Source: Drosophila pseudoobscura
Taxonomy: Eukaryota > Arthropoda > Insecta > Diptera > Drosophilidae
Assembly: GCF_009870125.1 (NCBI RefSeq)
Contig: NC_046679.1
Span: forward strand, 2,108,001-2,172,000
Direction: 5' to 3'
Length of the DNA: 64,000 bases
Shown: positions 11,670-24,963 of the stretch, one piece after another
How positions within the stretch are numbered: the stretch's first letter is position 1
Layout of the letters: each line of letters begins with the position of its first letter
Translations under genes and position numbers: made by a program
Notes under the pieces: generated by a model
The model's input: the letters and a program-made list of their open reading frames with translations, nothing else
The model's database searches: none
What the model was told of the DNA's origin: nothing

Positions 11670-14600
11670 TAAAAACTTGAAATCTGCTGCGGGTGCAACT
11701 TTGCTCTATAAATGCGGTTGGGCAACCAAAACCACTTTCAACTGCTCGAAACCGAAACACTTTTACTTTGCCATTCGCCACTCGTACTCGTCCCACTCCG
11801 TACCGCCTCTTTCCACTTGCCCGGGAAAAGACAACACAATGCAAGGCAACACGCAGCAGAATAAACAGGCCAAGACCAAGAGACACAAACACAGTCAAGA
11901 ACCAACTGAATGGCTGGCTGGCTGGCTCCGCCGTGAAGGCTCAAAGAGGAATACCAGGCATAGTTTGGGCCACAAAATTTATGGTGTTAATTCCAAGTAC
12001 GTGTGTGTTTGTGTCTCAGTCTCAGTCTCAGTTTGTGCCCCCTCCAGAAACCCAGCTTCCACCATGAGAAGGAATAAGCCTCAAGCCTCAAGCAAATCCG
12101 AAATGTCTTCTCACATGGCAGTGCAAAAAGCAGCAAGAATCACACAAAGCACCAGATGGAATGCTCTTGCTAAAGACCAACAGAGGGATGATATATAAAT
12201 AAGGGAACTTCCCTAACAACATATGTTCGGTCAATGTTCGGGAAAAGTTGTTTCCCATTCATCTGGAGTTGCACAACCTTTAAAGAGCAATCCTTCTAAT
12301 AGAGACTGTGATAAATGAGTGGATGATCAGGTGAAAAGCATTTCCATGCTCAGATGCGAACTCTATTCTGGCCCAAAGAATATTATACTCAGATGCAAAG
12401 AAATAACCATAATAGCATTTTTATCAACAGATGTGAACTCCATCCTGACCCAAACACAGCGTTCTCCAGCAGAAAATGGAGTGATAACCTACATTTTATC
12501 GAAGTTGATTGAAGTTGATTGGCGGATCCAACCGAACCCTTGGGGGAGAAACCCTATAATAGCCGCACTTACATATTATAGATTTCATAAATACTAAACC
12601 TCATCCATCATGCTGGGGCATGCATCAAAGTCGACCTTGGGACAACTCAAAGGGCCTAGAAAATGTATCAGACTCTCAACCCCCAAGAGTATTTAGTTGT
12701 TTGTCTGAACAGTCGTCTTGCTATTTGTTCTTTTTCGTTGCCTCCTTCTCGCCTTAAAGATAGGATCTGGGACAGGACCTCGGGCAGACGCAGCGGCAGA
12801 GGCAGAGGTTCAGGTTCAGCAGACAAACAGACCCACCGACTCAGACAGAGATACGTGGCTGTCGTCGCAGTCATTGGTGATTTATTGTTTTGAAAGTTTT
12901 TCTCCATCGTTCGGGCGGTGCACACGCTCTGCCCTGCCCTGCCCTGGCCTTCCTGTGGGTCGCTGAAATGCCACTGTTTGCAGGCATAAAACTTTATTGA
13001 AATCCAAGCCACATCCGGCTCATTGGGAGAGCATCAATCAAAGCCCAAGTAGCATATGTCGACAGATTGGTTAAATGCCACTGCGGCAATGCAAACTAAT
13101 CAAATGGGCCATGGCCGCCGGCTCAGAGAGTCACATAAATTAGAAAGCCATAATGAAGCTGAAACCGGGATTCGACCAAAGCTGCAGTAAAATGGAGAAC
13201 AGAATAGAAGCGAATAAAAAAATAAAACAAAAAAGTCTGCTCTTAAAGTTAAACGCCTGAAGCGGGACAGGAGGTCACTGGGGGTCGGGTGTAGCCAAGC
13301 GCAGCTGCAAACAATGGCATTTTAAAAGCTGGGGGCACTCGGAACGACCTCAAAGCCACAGACAGACACAGACTCTCGCACAGAGAGAGAGGGAAGGGGA
13401 GTAGCAGAGAGCGGATAGCGGGTAGCAGACCTTTAAAGACAAACAAGAGACGGCTACGGCCGAAGCGACACACATGGCGTATGCGTAATAACATTTTGCG
13501 TTACATTTGCTTTTTATTGCATACCGCAAGGCGGCTTTGGATGGCAGCGCCCTGCTATGCTGGTATCTCTCTGTTCTGTCCCTGCCTCCCTTCGGACTCA
13601 CATTCTGACGTGCTCCTTTGTGCCTCGCCTTCATTTCCGTGCCATGAGGCACGGTAAATGTAAATGTCATACGACTAATGCGAAAACTTTAAACTGCCCA
13701 AACAAATGGAGAGCTTCCGGAGTGGTGAGCCCCCAAATTACCCGAGTTTTCATGTTCGGCATTATCACACTTAATAATTGCCCCGGACTGACTAACGAAT
13801 GTCAATGTTAGCCGGCCCAAAGTGCCCTTGATGGATGATTTAAGAGCTTGTCTCGAGCATCCGAGTATTCCAAGAGTTGCATGCAAATTTCAGAGAGAGA
13901 GGAAGAAATTTCCAAGAATTGGTCAAGAGCACCCATCAGCCAGCAGCCAGCAGCCAAGCTTCATTGGGCAATCAAATAGGGCCCAGTAGTGCAGACTATG
14001 GAATTGGAATCGGAGTGGGCGAAACGGAATCAAACTGACGAATGTCAAGCATTGCCATCGGCAGACAAGTAATGATTGAGGGGAAGGGATAGGGGAAGGG
14101 GGAAGGAGCAAGAAAAGGCAGCCAAAGAAGCAGCAAATTGTGTCATTTTCCGTCTATCTGTGTCTGAAAGTTTGCTGCTTAAACTCCCATTGAATACAAC
14201 TGCGATGCGAGCAGCCATCGAGGAGAATGGAATGGAAATGGCAACAGGAAAGGAGGAGCAGAGCGGAGGGAAGCTGCTGTACGATGCCACTGAAACGGAA
14301 GCCGCGATTAAATACAAATAAGGCATTAAGTGCAAAGGCGCTGAGGCGCATAATACAAATTGCGTCGATTGGGTGGCTGGGATGGGAACGGGGAGTCGAT
14401 GATTGGGTGGGTGAGCAGCGGCGCGGAGGATGGACTGGCTGTCTGGGTGGCTGGGTGGCTACGTGGCTACGATGGCGATGCCAAGGCAGTAACATTAAGT
14501 GAGAGTGTCCCTAAAAATGGGAACACAACTATTTCTTTCGCTGCTTTTCCTATACCCTGCGACAGGGGCGATCGAGTTCTCCTCTGAGTTGGAAATATTC

Positions 14601-17600
14601 TAGTGTAAGACTTCCATAAAAATACCAACACTTTGGCGAGGGAGTACACAAAGTCGACGTGCGGCTGACGAGCTTTCATTTCCTATTTGTATAGGGCCTC
14701 CAAGCGCCTGCCAATTTATGCTCGACAATTGCTCAGCCCATAAGTAGGCAACGACGGCGCTCTTTGCCCTCGTCCTCATCCGCTGCTATGCAAACTCCAC
14801 AGCGGACTGGCGCTCAAGGATGGAAATGGGGGTGCTGGATAAGACAGGACACGGCATGGAAGGGGAATGGGAAAGGGAAAGGGACAGTGGATAATACAGA
14901 CAAAGACCATAACACTGCGGCTGGACGCGCTTCGTGGGACAACATAAAATGAAGGAAGCCGACGACTGCCAATGGAAAGTAGTCCTGGAGATGGGATTGC
15001 TTTTGGCTTGATGAGAACTTAAGGCTTTAAAAATTTATGAATAGGTCAATGCGGTTAAGTGGGTAATGAGTGCGTTCTATCCCATGAATCCTTGTTTCTG
15101 TCCTGGCCTGGCGCAAGGACAAGTCAATGGAACTGTGACTCTGCGACTCTGTGGCTGTGGATGCAAGTATGCCAATTTATTTTTAGCTTTTCATCTGGCT
15201 GACTCACTTACAGACAAGCAGCACTCGTCGGCGCTGGGCAAAGGCTCTTTCATTATGATGTTGCTGGCCAGCTGCACAATTTTGCGGTTCATTTAATATT
15301 TTTTCGTGTTGTTTACCTGGCCAGGGGGTGGGGACGGGGATGGCCAGTGCCACTGCCACCGGCGATTGTGACTAGGCTGCCAATTTCGAGGTGGCCGGGT
15401 CGACAAGTGGTGGCCATCGGGCGCTTTACTTGCGGCCAATGGCATTAGCATTGGCCTCAGTATTAGCTCTGCCATTAGCCTCATCCGCCGACGGCTCTTT
15501 GAAGCTAACGAGCTGCCATGGCAATTACGACGGAGGGCAGACATGGCCCCCACACTCCCCACGCTCGGTTTTTTTTTCCCCAACTCATTGTATATTTGCA
15601 GGATTGTAAGCTGCCAAAAAAAGTTGCACCAAGTCAGCGCGGCATGAATACTCGTAAGTCAACGTTCGCGCTGTTCTCCATGGAATTACCTTCGACAGGT
15701 GAGTGGTTCTTTCTTTTTTTGTTTGTTGAGGTGTGGGTGTGAGCGTGAAAGTGTCAAGTACGCGGCTCAACTCGATGCGATTCGATCCGATGCGGAGCGG
15801 AGGGCTGCTGTCAATATTATATATACATATATATATTCTCGTGCATTCGGCTTGTATGTGGAATCAACAGGGCGTGCAGTTCCAATTAAATTGAAGCATT
15901 CAATTACTGAAAAAGCGACAAACACTCACACACTCACACACAGAAGCACCGAGCACTGGGAACTGAACACTGAGAGATGAGAGCCTGTGAAAACCACATG
16001 CACACAAAGTTGTTCTATCGTGTTTTGGCCCCGCACCGAACCGAACCAGAAAAATGGCATAAAAAACATGAATGGGAATTGCTTCAAGGGGATTCGCTGA
16101 AGAACTCCTGCGGGTGCCGGTTTGCAGAACAGATTTTCCCATTTAGTTTCAGAAATATGCGCTCACTTTAGCCAATAATGTGCCATTCCGATCGCGTCGG
16201 GACTCAAGGCAGGGCAGGGCAGGGGTGGGTAAAAACCATTAATGGCTCCCCGCTGCCGTCAGCCAGGTTTCGGGGCACATGTGGCACACTCTCCCCATGT
16301 GCACCCGCTGTCAGTGTTGTTGTGCATCATCTCGTTTTGAATTGATTAAAACCGACAGCCACGAGAACGGCACAGAGCTGAATCCTGCAACAATCCTTGG
16401 GACTAGCAACAATGCCGGCGTTGTTTAGACATGAACAGGAATAGCCGCACATTTTTTGCACTTGTTTTTCCTCCGATGGCCGGATGGAACGGCAGTCAGG
16501 CAGTCGGGCTGTCGGGAAGTCGGAAAGACGGACTGGCATTCCAAAACTTTTTCCACATGCAGATGTTTTCCATTTGGGGGAGGCGCACAAATACTATGTA
16601 GGAGGAGGCTGGCGCTGCAGTGGGAAAAACAGTTTTGCATGCTAACATAAATAAAAAAGGGGAAGCCACAGCGAATCGAGGAGACCTTCCGAGGAACGAG
16701 TGCCGACAGAAGCAGATGGAACAGATCCACCCGATTTCAGCGGTTCCTGCCACACCTTTTTGACCCCGGACCAACCCCCGAACCAATCACACAATCAACT
16801 TTCGACTCATAACAGATGAAATGCCCACGAATTGGTAGAATTTATAGAGCGATAAGCGGCAATGCTTGGGTCTTCAAGCAGAGTGATAATAATATTGAAA
16901 GTAAGGAGAGTAAAGAGTCTCCCGAGAAGCAGATCTGTGTTCCAATGCTTTGAACATAGCTCTCTCGCTCACTCTTATTGGAGACACCAAGCTTGAGCAT
17001 TGGTGATCAAATCGATTGCACTCATTATTCAAGTGTTTGACTCAACATCTTCAGCGAACGCTTCTGCTTTCAAAAGTTTAATAGCAGACTCTTTTTCTGA
17101 ACAACCTGATGACACAGATTACCTTTTGGGAGCAGTCATTGACCGGACTATCAACGATCCCCGAGCTACAACCATATCATCCACACAGAAACAGAAGTCC
17201 GACCTTTTACAAACCAATTTGCATGCCATGTTGTGGGGTGTGTCTGTGTGTGTGTGGGCTCAAAGGGAAGCATTGTTGTAGTTTATTTACATTTAACGTG
17301 TATTACCGGGCGGCAGTTCCAGTTCCACCTCAAATCTGCCTGGACAGCAGCCACGTATATTTTTATGTATTTCTGGTGCTGGGCTGCCGCACAAAGTTGC
17401 GCTCGAACATAAAACACACATAAACAAATGCATGTGGACATAAAACTGGAGCACACGCACACGTACACGCACACGGAAGGAGAATCCGGGGTGCTCTCGC
17501 ACTTGCAGGCATCGCATCGCATCGCTCATCGGAAGGAACATAAAATGTAGGCACTGATTACATTTGCATATTACGTATGCCCCAGCCCCGCCCAGAATAT

Positions 17601-19834
17601 TGATGAGGGCCGACGGAGCGGTGCAAGGGTTGGACAGGCCGACAAGTTCCTGTTTGCCACAGCCCCAGGAACAGGAGCCAGGAGTTTATACAGAGACTAG
17701 TGTTTGCACCAGGAATTTCATTTCCAACTTTAGCTTTGGCTTTGGCTCTGGCCAGGCGGTGCCCGAGCAAAGTTCGTGTTAAGGAAAGTTTCTCCCTACA
17801 CCGCAGCCAGGGGCCGAGGGCCACTGATCTAATAAAGGGGGTGTGGTCCACGTGCACCATGTGTGTGACACTTGTTGGCAGCAATAGCAATCTCTGCACG
17901 GGATTATGCTGCAGCTGGAGCTGAAACTTTAAATTATGTAATTCAACACGTTGCAGTCCTGTGTGCAGGAGGAGGATGTGGATGGGAATAACTTGGATGG
18001 GCAACAGGCAGCACGGTAAAACCAGGCAGGCGGCAAGCGGCAAGCAGAACAGGACATGCACACGGGGCACGTTGGATGTGCGCATAAATTGAAGTCTCGT
18101 TCATGGTCCTGGTCGCGGTCCCGGCCCCAGCGCCGACCCCAACCCACGGCCTTGTCGATGGATGAACGCCCCACCTGGGATCCACGAATTTCAATTAACG
18201 TACCAACATGAACGAGTTGTGCCGCTGCGTCGCCAGGTGGCAGCCTGTGGCGGCAGCCATCCCTTCGCCCCCTCCGTTTGATGATACGCAATAAATTTAC
18301 GAAAAAAACCCATATACCACACATGTATACATATACTATACATATATGTATGCATATGTATTTATCCGTCCACCAAAGTGAAGAGTGCTGGAGTGCTGCA
18401 GTGGGCCAGAAGCCGCCTGCATACGCTGTGGAGGCAGGAGACCCCCCGACCATGGCACGCTTATCGGGCCATTCTGTAATCTGTAATCCCCATTGAAAGT
18501 ATCTCGGCTATTCTGTGCCAGCCCCCGCCACTCCCCGTGCCCTTTGTGTTGGCTTCCAGCTCAGAACTCACTTTACTCCGGATAGCGATTAAAATGTGAC
18601 AAAGCGAACAGGCACAGCCAGGCATCGCCTCGTACCCGGCAGATATATGGGCGGAAATTTATATTCGAGTAAGTGCGATTTAATCTAAATTGCAATGCTA
18701 CCGAAATCATTTATAAGCATTGAATGATTAGCAAATGATGTGCTTTCCCCAGAATTGGTAATCGTCTTGGTTCTGTTGAAATAGTAGCTATTGCAGATAA
18801 GGAGTGTGGTAGAAGGCTATCTTCGGGAGCCTATCCGTGATGATCGTGATGGTGTTGTGATAGCTTCGAAACAAATAAAGATATTACGAGTATTTTATAG
18901 TGATATTAAAGAAGAGGAAAAAGCCCAGATTTTTTAAGAACCAATCTAGATGGCAGAGAACTGAATATAAAACCGAGTGCCACCAGCACCACCGCCGCTC
19001 AGTTGGTACAGTCGTGAGTTGAGTGAATTGAATGGCTTTGGGCCCTGGCGCTGCGTGCTTAGGTGTTGCATGCGCCCCAAAAGCCAAGCCACAAAATACT
19101 ATAAAGGCAAACGTGCGGGAGCTCAGCAAACACACTCGCACAGACACACTCCGTGGGTGGGTCGGGTGGCAGCTAAGCTTATTTTACAAACGCCAGCGGC
19201 TGACTTGAAAGTGAGCTTAATAGGCGGGTGTCCCGAGGACGTGAGAGGAGTTCCGTGCCCTGGGAACGAGCAGTCGAGTGACTGACTCACCCCAGCACCT
19301 CCCCACTCTCTCTGGGTGTGTGTGTCGAGGGGATATCATTGGATTAGGGCGATTATCTTTCTCAAATATCATTTTGCACGAATGCCAACAATGTCTAAAT
19401 TCCCGATTATATGGAAGGTGGCCGACTAAAGAGATTGGCAGATTGGCGGACTAGCAGACTGGCAGATTTTCAGCTCTGCCCCGCCGAGCCGCATACAAAT
19501 GTTGCAGGTGTGCGGTTGCGTGCGCTTTTGTGGCGTACCCCAAGACCTAACAAGAAAACCGAGAACTTCACATGCTCTCGATCCCAACTACTTCCCGACA
19601 GAGTCGACATCGTCAGCGCCGTTGGCTATTTACTTTTATGGCTTGTTTGCCAGCTCGTGAAAAGTTTTGGCCCCGCACCGTACCGCACACCCAAGTGACC
19701 CATTAAACGAATTGAAAATGAACAACAGCTCGCCCAGAAGTTCTCCAGTATGGTTTCGCTCTTTCCCTTGGTTGTACCACGGCGCGTATGTGTAATAAAT
19801 GTTGATTGAGTTGCACTGCATTGCAGCTTGGAGA

Positions 19835-19858
19835 GGGGAAGGGGGTGGGGGGGGGGGG
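19835..19858. repeat. poly-G tract
   Basis: A G-rich run that includes 12 consecutive G residues at 19847-19858. It is prone to length error in assemblies and has G-quadruplex potential. Confidence 0.8.
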
Positions 19859-21881
19859 AGAGCACAGAGTCACAGCAGATCGAGATGGCTGCCGAAAGTT
19901 GCGGTCTTTGCGGTCCAACAGATTTCATTGAATTCGAAGCAGAGCTCTGCAGAATCACAAAAATCCCAATCTACAGCGCCCAATGGCAGAACTTTTGCCA
20001 GCCAAACCAGAAAAGTTTGGCCATAAGCACAAGTGTGGCCAACAAAAGCAAAGAGAAAGAGAGAGAGAAAGCGCCAACAGCTCGTGCCAAACAAGAGGCA
20101 AACGGAATAACAACACTCCACAGCCGCCCTTGTGGCGGCACGGATGGCGTATACGTAATATGCAATTAACTCGACCATTTCCTTTCGGTTATAATTCAGT
20201 TTTGTTGCCGGCACAGGTGCAAAGTAAAAATATGTTGCCAATTAATGTTAATTAAATTCATATTTGGGACCCCAGACGTTCCTGCACTCGCACTCTGGCC
20301 CGGGGGTCGAAAGTGCCTCATTTCGTCGAGTATCTGAAGCGCATAAATCATTCTGGGTTATAATAAAGTGTAGCAATGATTTGTATAATTTATGCCATTT
20401 TATTGGTTGAATTAATTTGGATTGGGGCCACTTAGAGAGCTAGCAAACAATTTGCTAGAGAGCTGTGTCAAATATTCTGGGAAAAGTTTCGCAAGAGCAA
20501 CTTTCCAAATCGTATTTAAATGCCAGTTTTAGCAGGAACTCGCTCGGAAGATGCACTATGTATTTTATGAAATATGTAGCAGAAATAGTCGTTTGCAAAC
20601 ATGGAATCAGAGAGCACACACACACCCACGGACGACGCTTGTTTGCATAAATTGCACGCACATTTTCCATTGCATACAATTAGGGGCAAATGAATTTTGA
20701 ATATATGAATGTTGGCTCTTCCTCTTCAGCTCCCTCTGCTTCTATCTGTCTATGTCTGTGCGCATTAATGGATTCCATTCTATAATTTACGATAACATTT
20801 CGAATGCCTTTATCCCAATGACAGCCGCAAGAACAAACAGAGGATTAGTTCGTATCAATAATCATGTTTAAAACATAAACTTACCTTCAGGCATGCTACT
20901 GGTATCGATTGTACAGATCGCTGTTTATATTTTTACAGGGGTAGAAAGTAGGAGATTGGATCGTTCTGCAATGGTAAAGAGAAACAAACAGATTATCAGA
21001 TCGAACTTGTCGGCACTTGTTGTCACTTGTTGAATGGCTGGGTCAGAAAAAGCGATTGCATAACTATGGGTAAATTATTTCGTCATTCACTGTCAAGTGC
21101 AGGCTATCGAGGGCCAAAGGCCAGCCCAGGCCAGTCCAGACCAGAGCTGGACCTCAACACGTAAGTCGAGCTCAGAGACTCGGAGATAAATAGCCAATAT
21201 AATGCGCACAAATTAACATGCCATTCATCTCTTTGGCTGCTGCCCGGCAATCTGTGCTCCCGAATGTGGGCGCAATCGTTTCTCGGGCCCGTACACACAT
21301 CCGCTCATTCATTTAGCCACATCGAGGGAGGCTGGCAAACCCTTATATTGCAAATATATATATAATATCCACACCGGCAATGCATAATTCATTTTAAGCA
21401 CCACTTACCGTTATGACGGACGGCCAAGTTGGCGATTTAAGAGCGATTTTAATGCCTTTAATACGTCATTGGGTCAGATCCCGGGGCCAGCATGGAGCAT
21501 GGAGCCTCTGCTGCTCCTGGCTCCTGGCCCTGATTTATGGTGCGTATACTTGATGTGACCGCTAAAACCACACAGAATGTTGTTGCCAAACTTCTGCCTG
21601 CCATTTAATAAAGCCCACAATAAAACTTCAAAAACCTGAGCACACGAGACACAGGGCCTGTTGTGGTGAGTGAGGGAGTGGGGCAGTGGGGCAGCGGATG
21701 GAGTATTATGAAATTTTACAACAATTCGATGCGTCTGCATTTCGATTGGGCATAAATGGTTTAAGGTCTACAGGCTGCACACAACACAACTTTCTCGCAG
21801 GGCCATAAACTTTAGCCCAGTTGCCAGGCGCTGTCCAGATCCTTTTGATATATTCAAACATATTCGTAAGCCAAGGGATAG

Positions 21882-21901
21882 GTGTGTGTGTGTGTGTGTG
21901 T
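21882..21901. repeat. (GT)n microsatellite
   Basis: About ten GT units. Confidence 0.9.
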
Positions 21902-23436
21902 TTAGACCAAGCCCAATTTAATTTATCAAAGTCATAAACTTTCCGATGGCTAAGCCACAGAATGCCTCATAAATGCTGAGGATTCTCACAGTCTCAGGTT
22001 GTAGGTTGTTTATGGACTAGAGAATTGGGTGTTGGGAAATGTATGGGGTACACTCGTATCTGCTGCCAGAGACTCTATTTTAAGAAGCCTTTAAGCCTTA
22101 AAGGATTTCACTTACAAAAGTTAAAGCGATTGCAGATTCCATCCGAGAGGGAATGAAACTTCCTGCCACGTCAAATGTTCTATGAATTCAAATAAATAAA
22201 TCCCAAACTCTCGATTTCTAAATACTCGCAAACATGGCTCTGATTCTAAATGCATACTCGCACACAGTGCAACACTGTGTTTGCGTATGCCCAACTTTTA
22301 CCCGCCATCCAGCGGCAGTTTTTGGCCTAAATCTGTGAAAAAGGTTCTAGTGGATGCAATTCCATTACCAACCGTTTGATGCCCACCCTCTCCGATGCCC
22401 GTCTCTCTCCCCAATTAGAGAGGCACTAACGACTCCTTTTAGTCCGGACTCCCACACACAGAAGCCACACGGCAGGACGGGGCAGGGATGGGCTAGGGCA
22501 GGACAGGGCAGGCAGGCGGAAGAGGAAACAAAAATCGAATTTTATGTCGCTCTGTCAAACACAAGCCGAGAATCTGTTTATATATCGCTCAGCGACAGGT
22601 CCCAGGTCTGGGGTCGCTAACCCGCCTCCCTAATACGGTTAGGCCATCGGCTAGAAGCCGTAGTCTCCTAAAGTTTATGCCATTTAAGCATAATTTGCTT
22701 AGCCAACATGCCTCGGGATGGGCAACGCAACGGACGAACGGAACCCGACTCTCAGACCGCAAACTGTCGAACGAACACGCATCAAATGCGGCACTTATAT
22801 TCTTTTCGCTTTTCGAATACCAGTTTAAAGGGTATCTCTACTTAGGGAAGATGTGTGTGTGTGGCAGAGAAAGAGTCCTTTTTAAGCAGCCTGGAAGATA
22901 GGACTGTTATTGGATAAACGACCAAACGATCGGATTTCCTTTAAGCTCATCCAAATTCCGATATCACATTGGAACAATGGATTTGCTAGGGTATCTATGG
23001 CAGCGGCTTTGGAGCCCACCCTCTCATTTTATTTTTTGTTGCGCTGCCAAAAGGTAGCGGATCTCATGTGGGTGGTGTGTGCCTATAATTTATGCAACGC
23101 CGCATTTTCATGGCTCATCCGCGCATACATACATATGTACATCTCTCCACGAGTGCCGAAATGAAGCCGCCTGCCGGAAATCAACAAAAATTTATTGAGC
23201 ATAAATTTAAGTCCTCCCGATGCTCTCTGCCTCTGACTGCACCCCCGACTGTGGCGCATTGCTTTGTTTCCTCTGGTTTTGTTTATGAAAGCGTTTTATA
23301 GGATTTTAAATTGATTTTATTCTCAGTCGTACTCTCATTTATTCGGCTCTGATTTCCTTCCAGCTTCCGTTCTGTGCCCAGTCTTGTGGGCCTCTCCAAA
23401 TTACAGTTGGCATACAAATGAAGACATGAAATGTCC

Positions 23437-23465
23437 GGGCAGGGCATGGCAGGGCAGGGCAGGGC
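23437..23465. repeat. GGGCA pentamer array
   Basis: Tandem GGGCA units with one variant. Similar GGGCAGGGCAGG patches occur near 16208 and 12940 (opposite strand) and, as a longer unit, at 8901. Confidence 0.8.
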
Positions 23466-24963
23466 GACAGCTGTTGCTTTTGTTCGGAAAATTGTGCAGA
23501 GTGTGCGACCCCTAGATGATTGATAGGCGGGAGTGGGAGGATGTATGCTCTCAGGTATAAGGATGCTCCCTTTCTGCCCAGTCCAAGTCCCATTCTTGTT
23601 TCTCGGCTCTCAATAGGAATTCAATGAAATGTTTTATTATTAACAAAGACACAAACTCTCCGCCAGTTCTTTGTCTAGTTTTCTACAGTGCCACTTTATT
23701 TGTTTTGGACATTGTCGCTTTCAGTTGTGGCTGCCATGCCACAAAATTGGGCGCGATAATGTCTAATCATTACTTATCATTATTGGCCATGTCGCCGCCC
23801 CCGCGATCGCCCTCCTCCGCTGGCAATTTTCCTGTTCGTGTGGGTAATGGACATTCCTTTGGTGTCTGCCTTGGTTTCCACTCTGTCGTCCTGTATCTGT
23901 CAGACAATTCACTCGACTGCCCCCAACCCATCACAACGATTACCGGCCAAATTAAATTACTCGAAATGCCGAAACGAGGCTAAGGACAGGACAGGTGCGG
24001 ACACGTAAGGCATGACAATCTAATTGAGGTTGTGGGTGGTGTGCGTGCCCCACAGCCTCTGAGTGTCAGACATATGTTAAATCCGTTAAAAATGCCAGAT
24101 GCCAGGTGTCGACAGCCAATTGGCCCCTGGGGTCCCAGCACATCCAGCTCCAGCTCCAATCCCAGTCCCACCAAGGTAATCGCCTTAAACAGGCTAATTA
24201 GGTTTAATGGCCAGAGACCATTCGGCTAGTCGCCTTAGTGGAATGTCAAATGCCAAGGGGTTAGGTTCGCCAAAGAGCACACATAGGTCAAGGGTGAAGC
24301 GAAATAACGTAACGTGTGACGGCCTGGATGGAAAGGTTAATCTAACTGAAGCGATTGCGCTTCAGTTTCAGAACGACTTTAATTCCTTTAGATGAACAGA
24401 TTATTCGTGTTAAAGCTGGAAGTGGCCCAGGAAGGTATATAAGTTGACATGGGATCCACGGGAAACCCTCAAACACATTGGTCTTTACATAAATTCCACC
24501 ATTTTACACGACTTACAGACCCAAAGCGGGTCGAGAACTTGGCTACGAGAGAGCTTTTTCTTACAAAAAAGCTGCGTTATAAGGATAGACAAATGGACGG
24601 GACGTGAGAATTGGGGAAAGGGTAGTCACTTAATGAATTTCAAACACAAATTCAATTCAAAACAAAAAGATATTTAGACAAGTTTTGAGAGACAACTTAA
24701 AGTCGCTAACCAATTCCTTCTCGGAATTCCACCACATTGTATCCTTGAACTGCTAGCGTGCCAGACCCCGGCATAGACCTAGCACACGGAATCGATCAAA
24801 CGCTGGCTGGCTTTGGCATGGCACCCACCTGGCAGTGAGTCGAAACCAATGCAACGCGAATTAAAGCAGGTCAGCCAACTGGCAACTGAACTGGCAACTG
24901 AACTTCAACCTCTGACTGAAGGAATTTCTCGGTCCGTTAGTCGTACGTACGGAAAGCGTCAGC

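Larger units (their letters stand above)
6761..24963. other. long noncoding interval between the carrier and DAW1-like genes
   Basis: About 18 kb in which no open frame shows recognisable domains, a sensible splice pattern or family resemblance. It contains simple repeats, a CT/GA-rich block near 6940-6973 and many AT-rich blocks between GC-rich ones. No tRNA, snoRNA or miRNA was recognised. It could be intergenic regulatory DNA or the intron of a large gene whose exons lie outside the window. The largest frames (9095-9814 and 11551-12198 on plus, 17558-18085 on minus) look like chance frames over repeats. Confidence 0.55.

Noticed and set aside
11551-12198. 215-codon plus-strand frame with a Ser/Glu/Asp run
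   Set aside because: The acidic run comes from a degenerate GAGTCN array; the rest lacks domains and contains other low-complexity parts.
17558-18085. 175-codon minus-strand frame
   Set aside because: No domains and no splice logic; it overlaps another open frame on the same strand.
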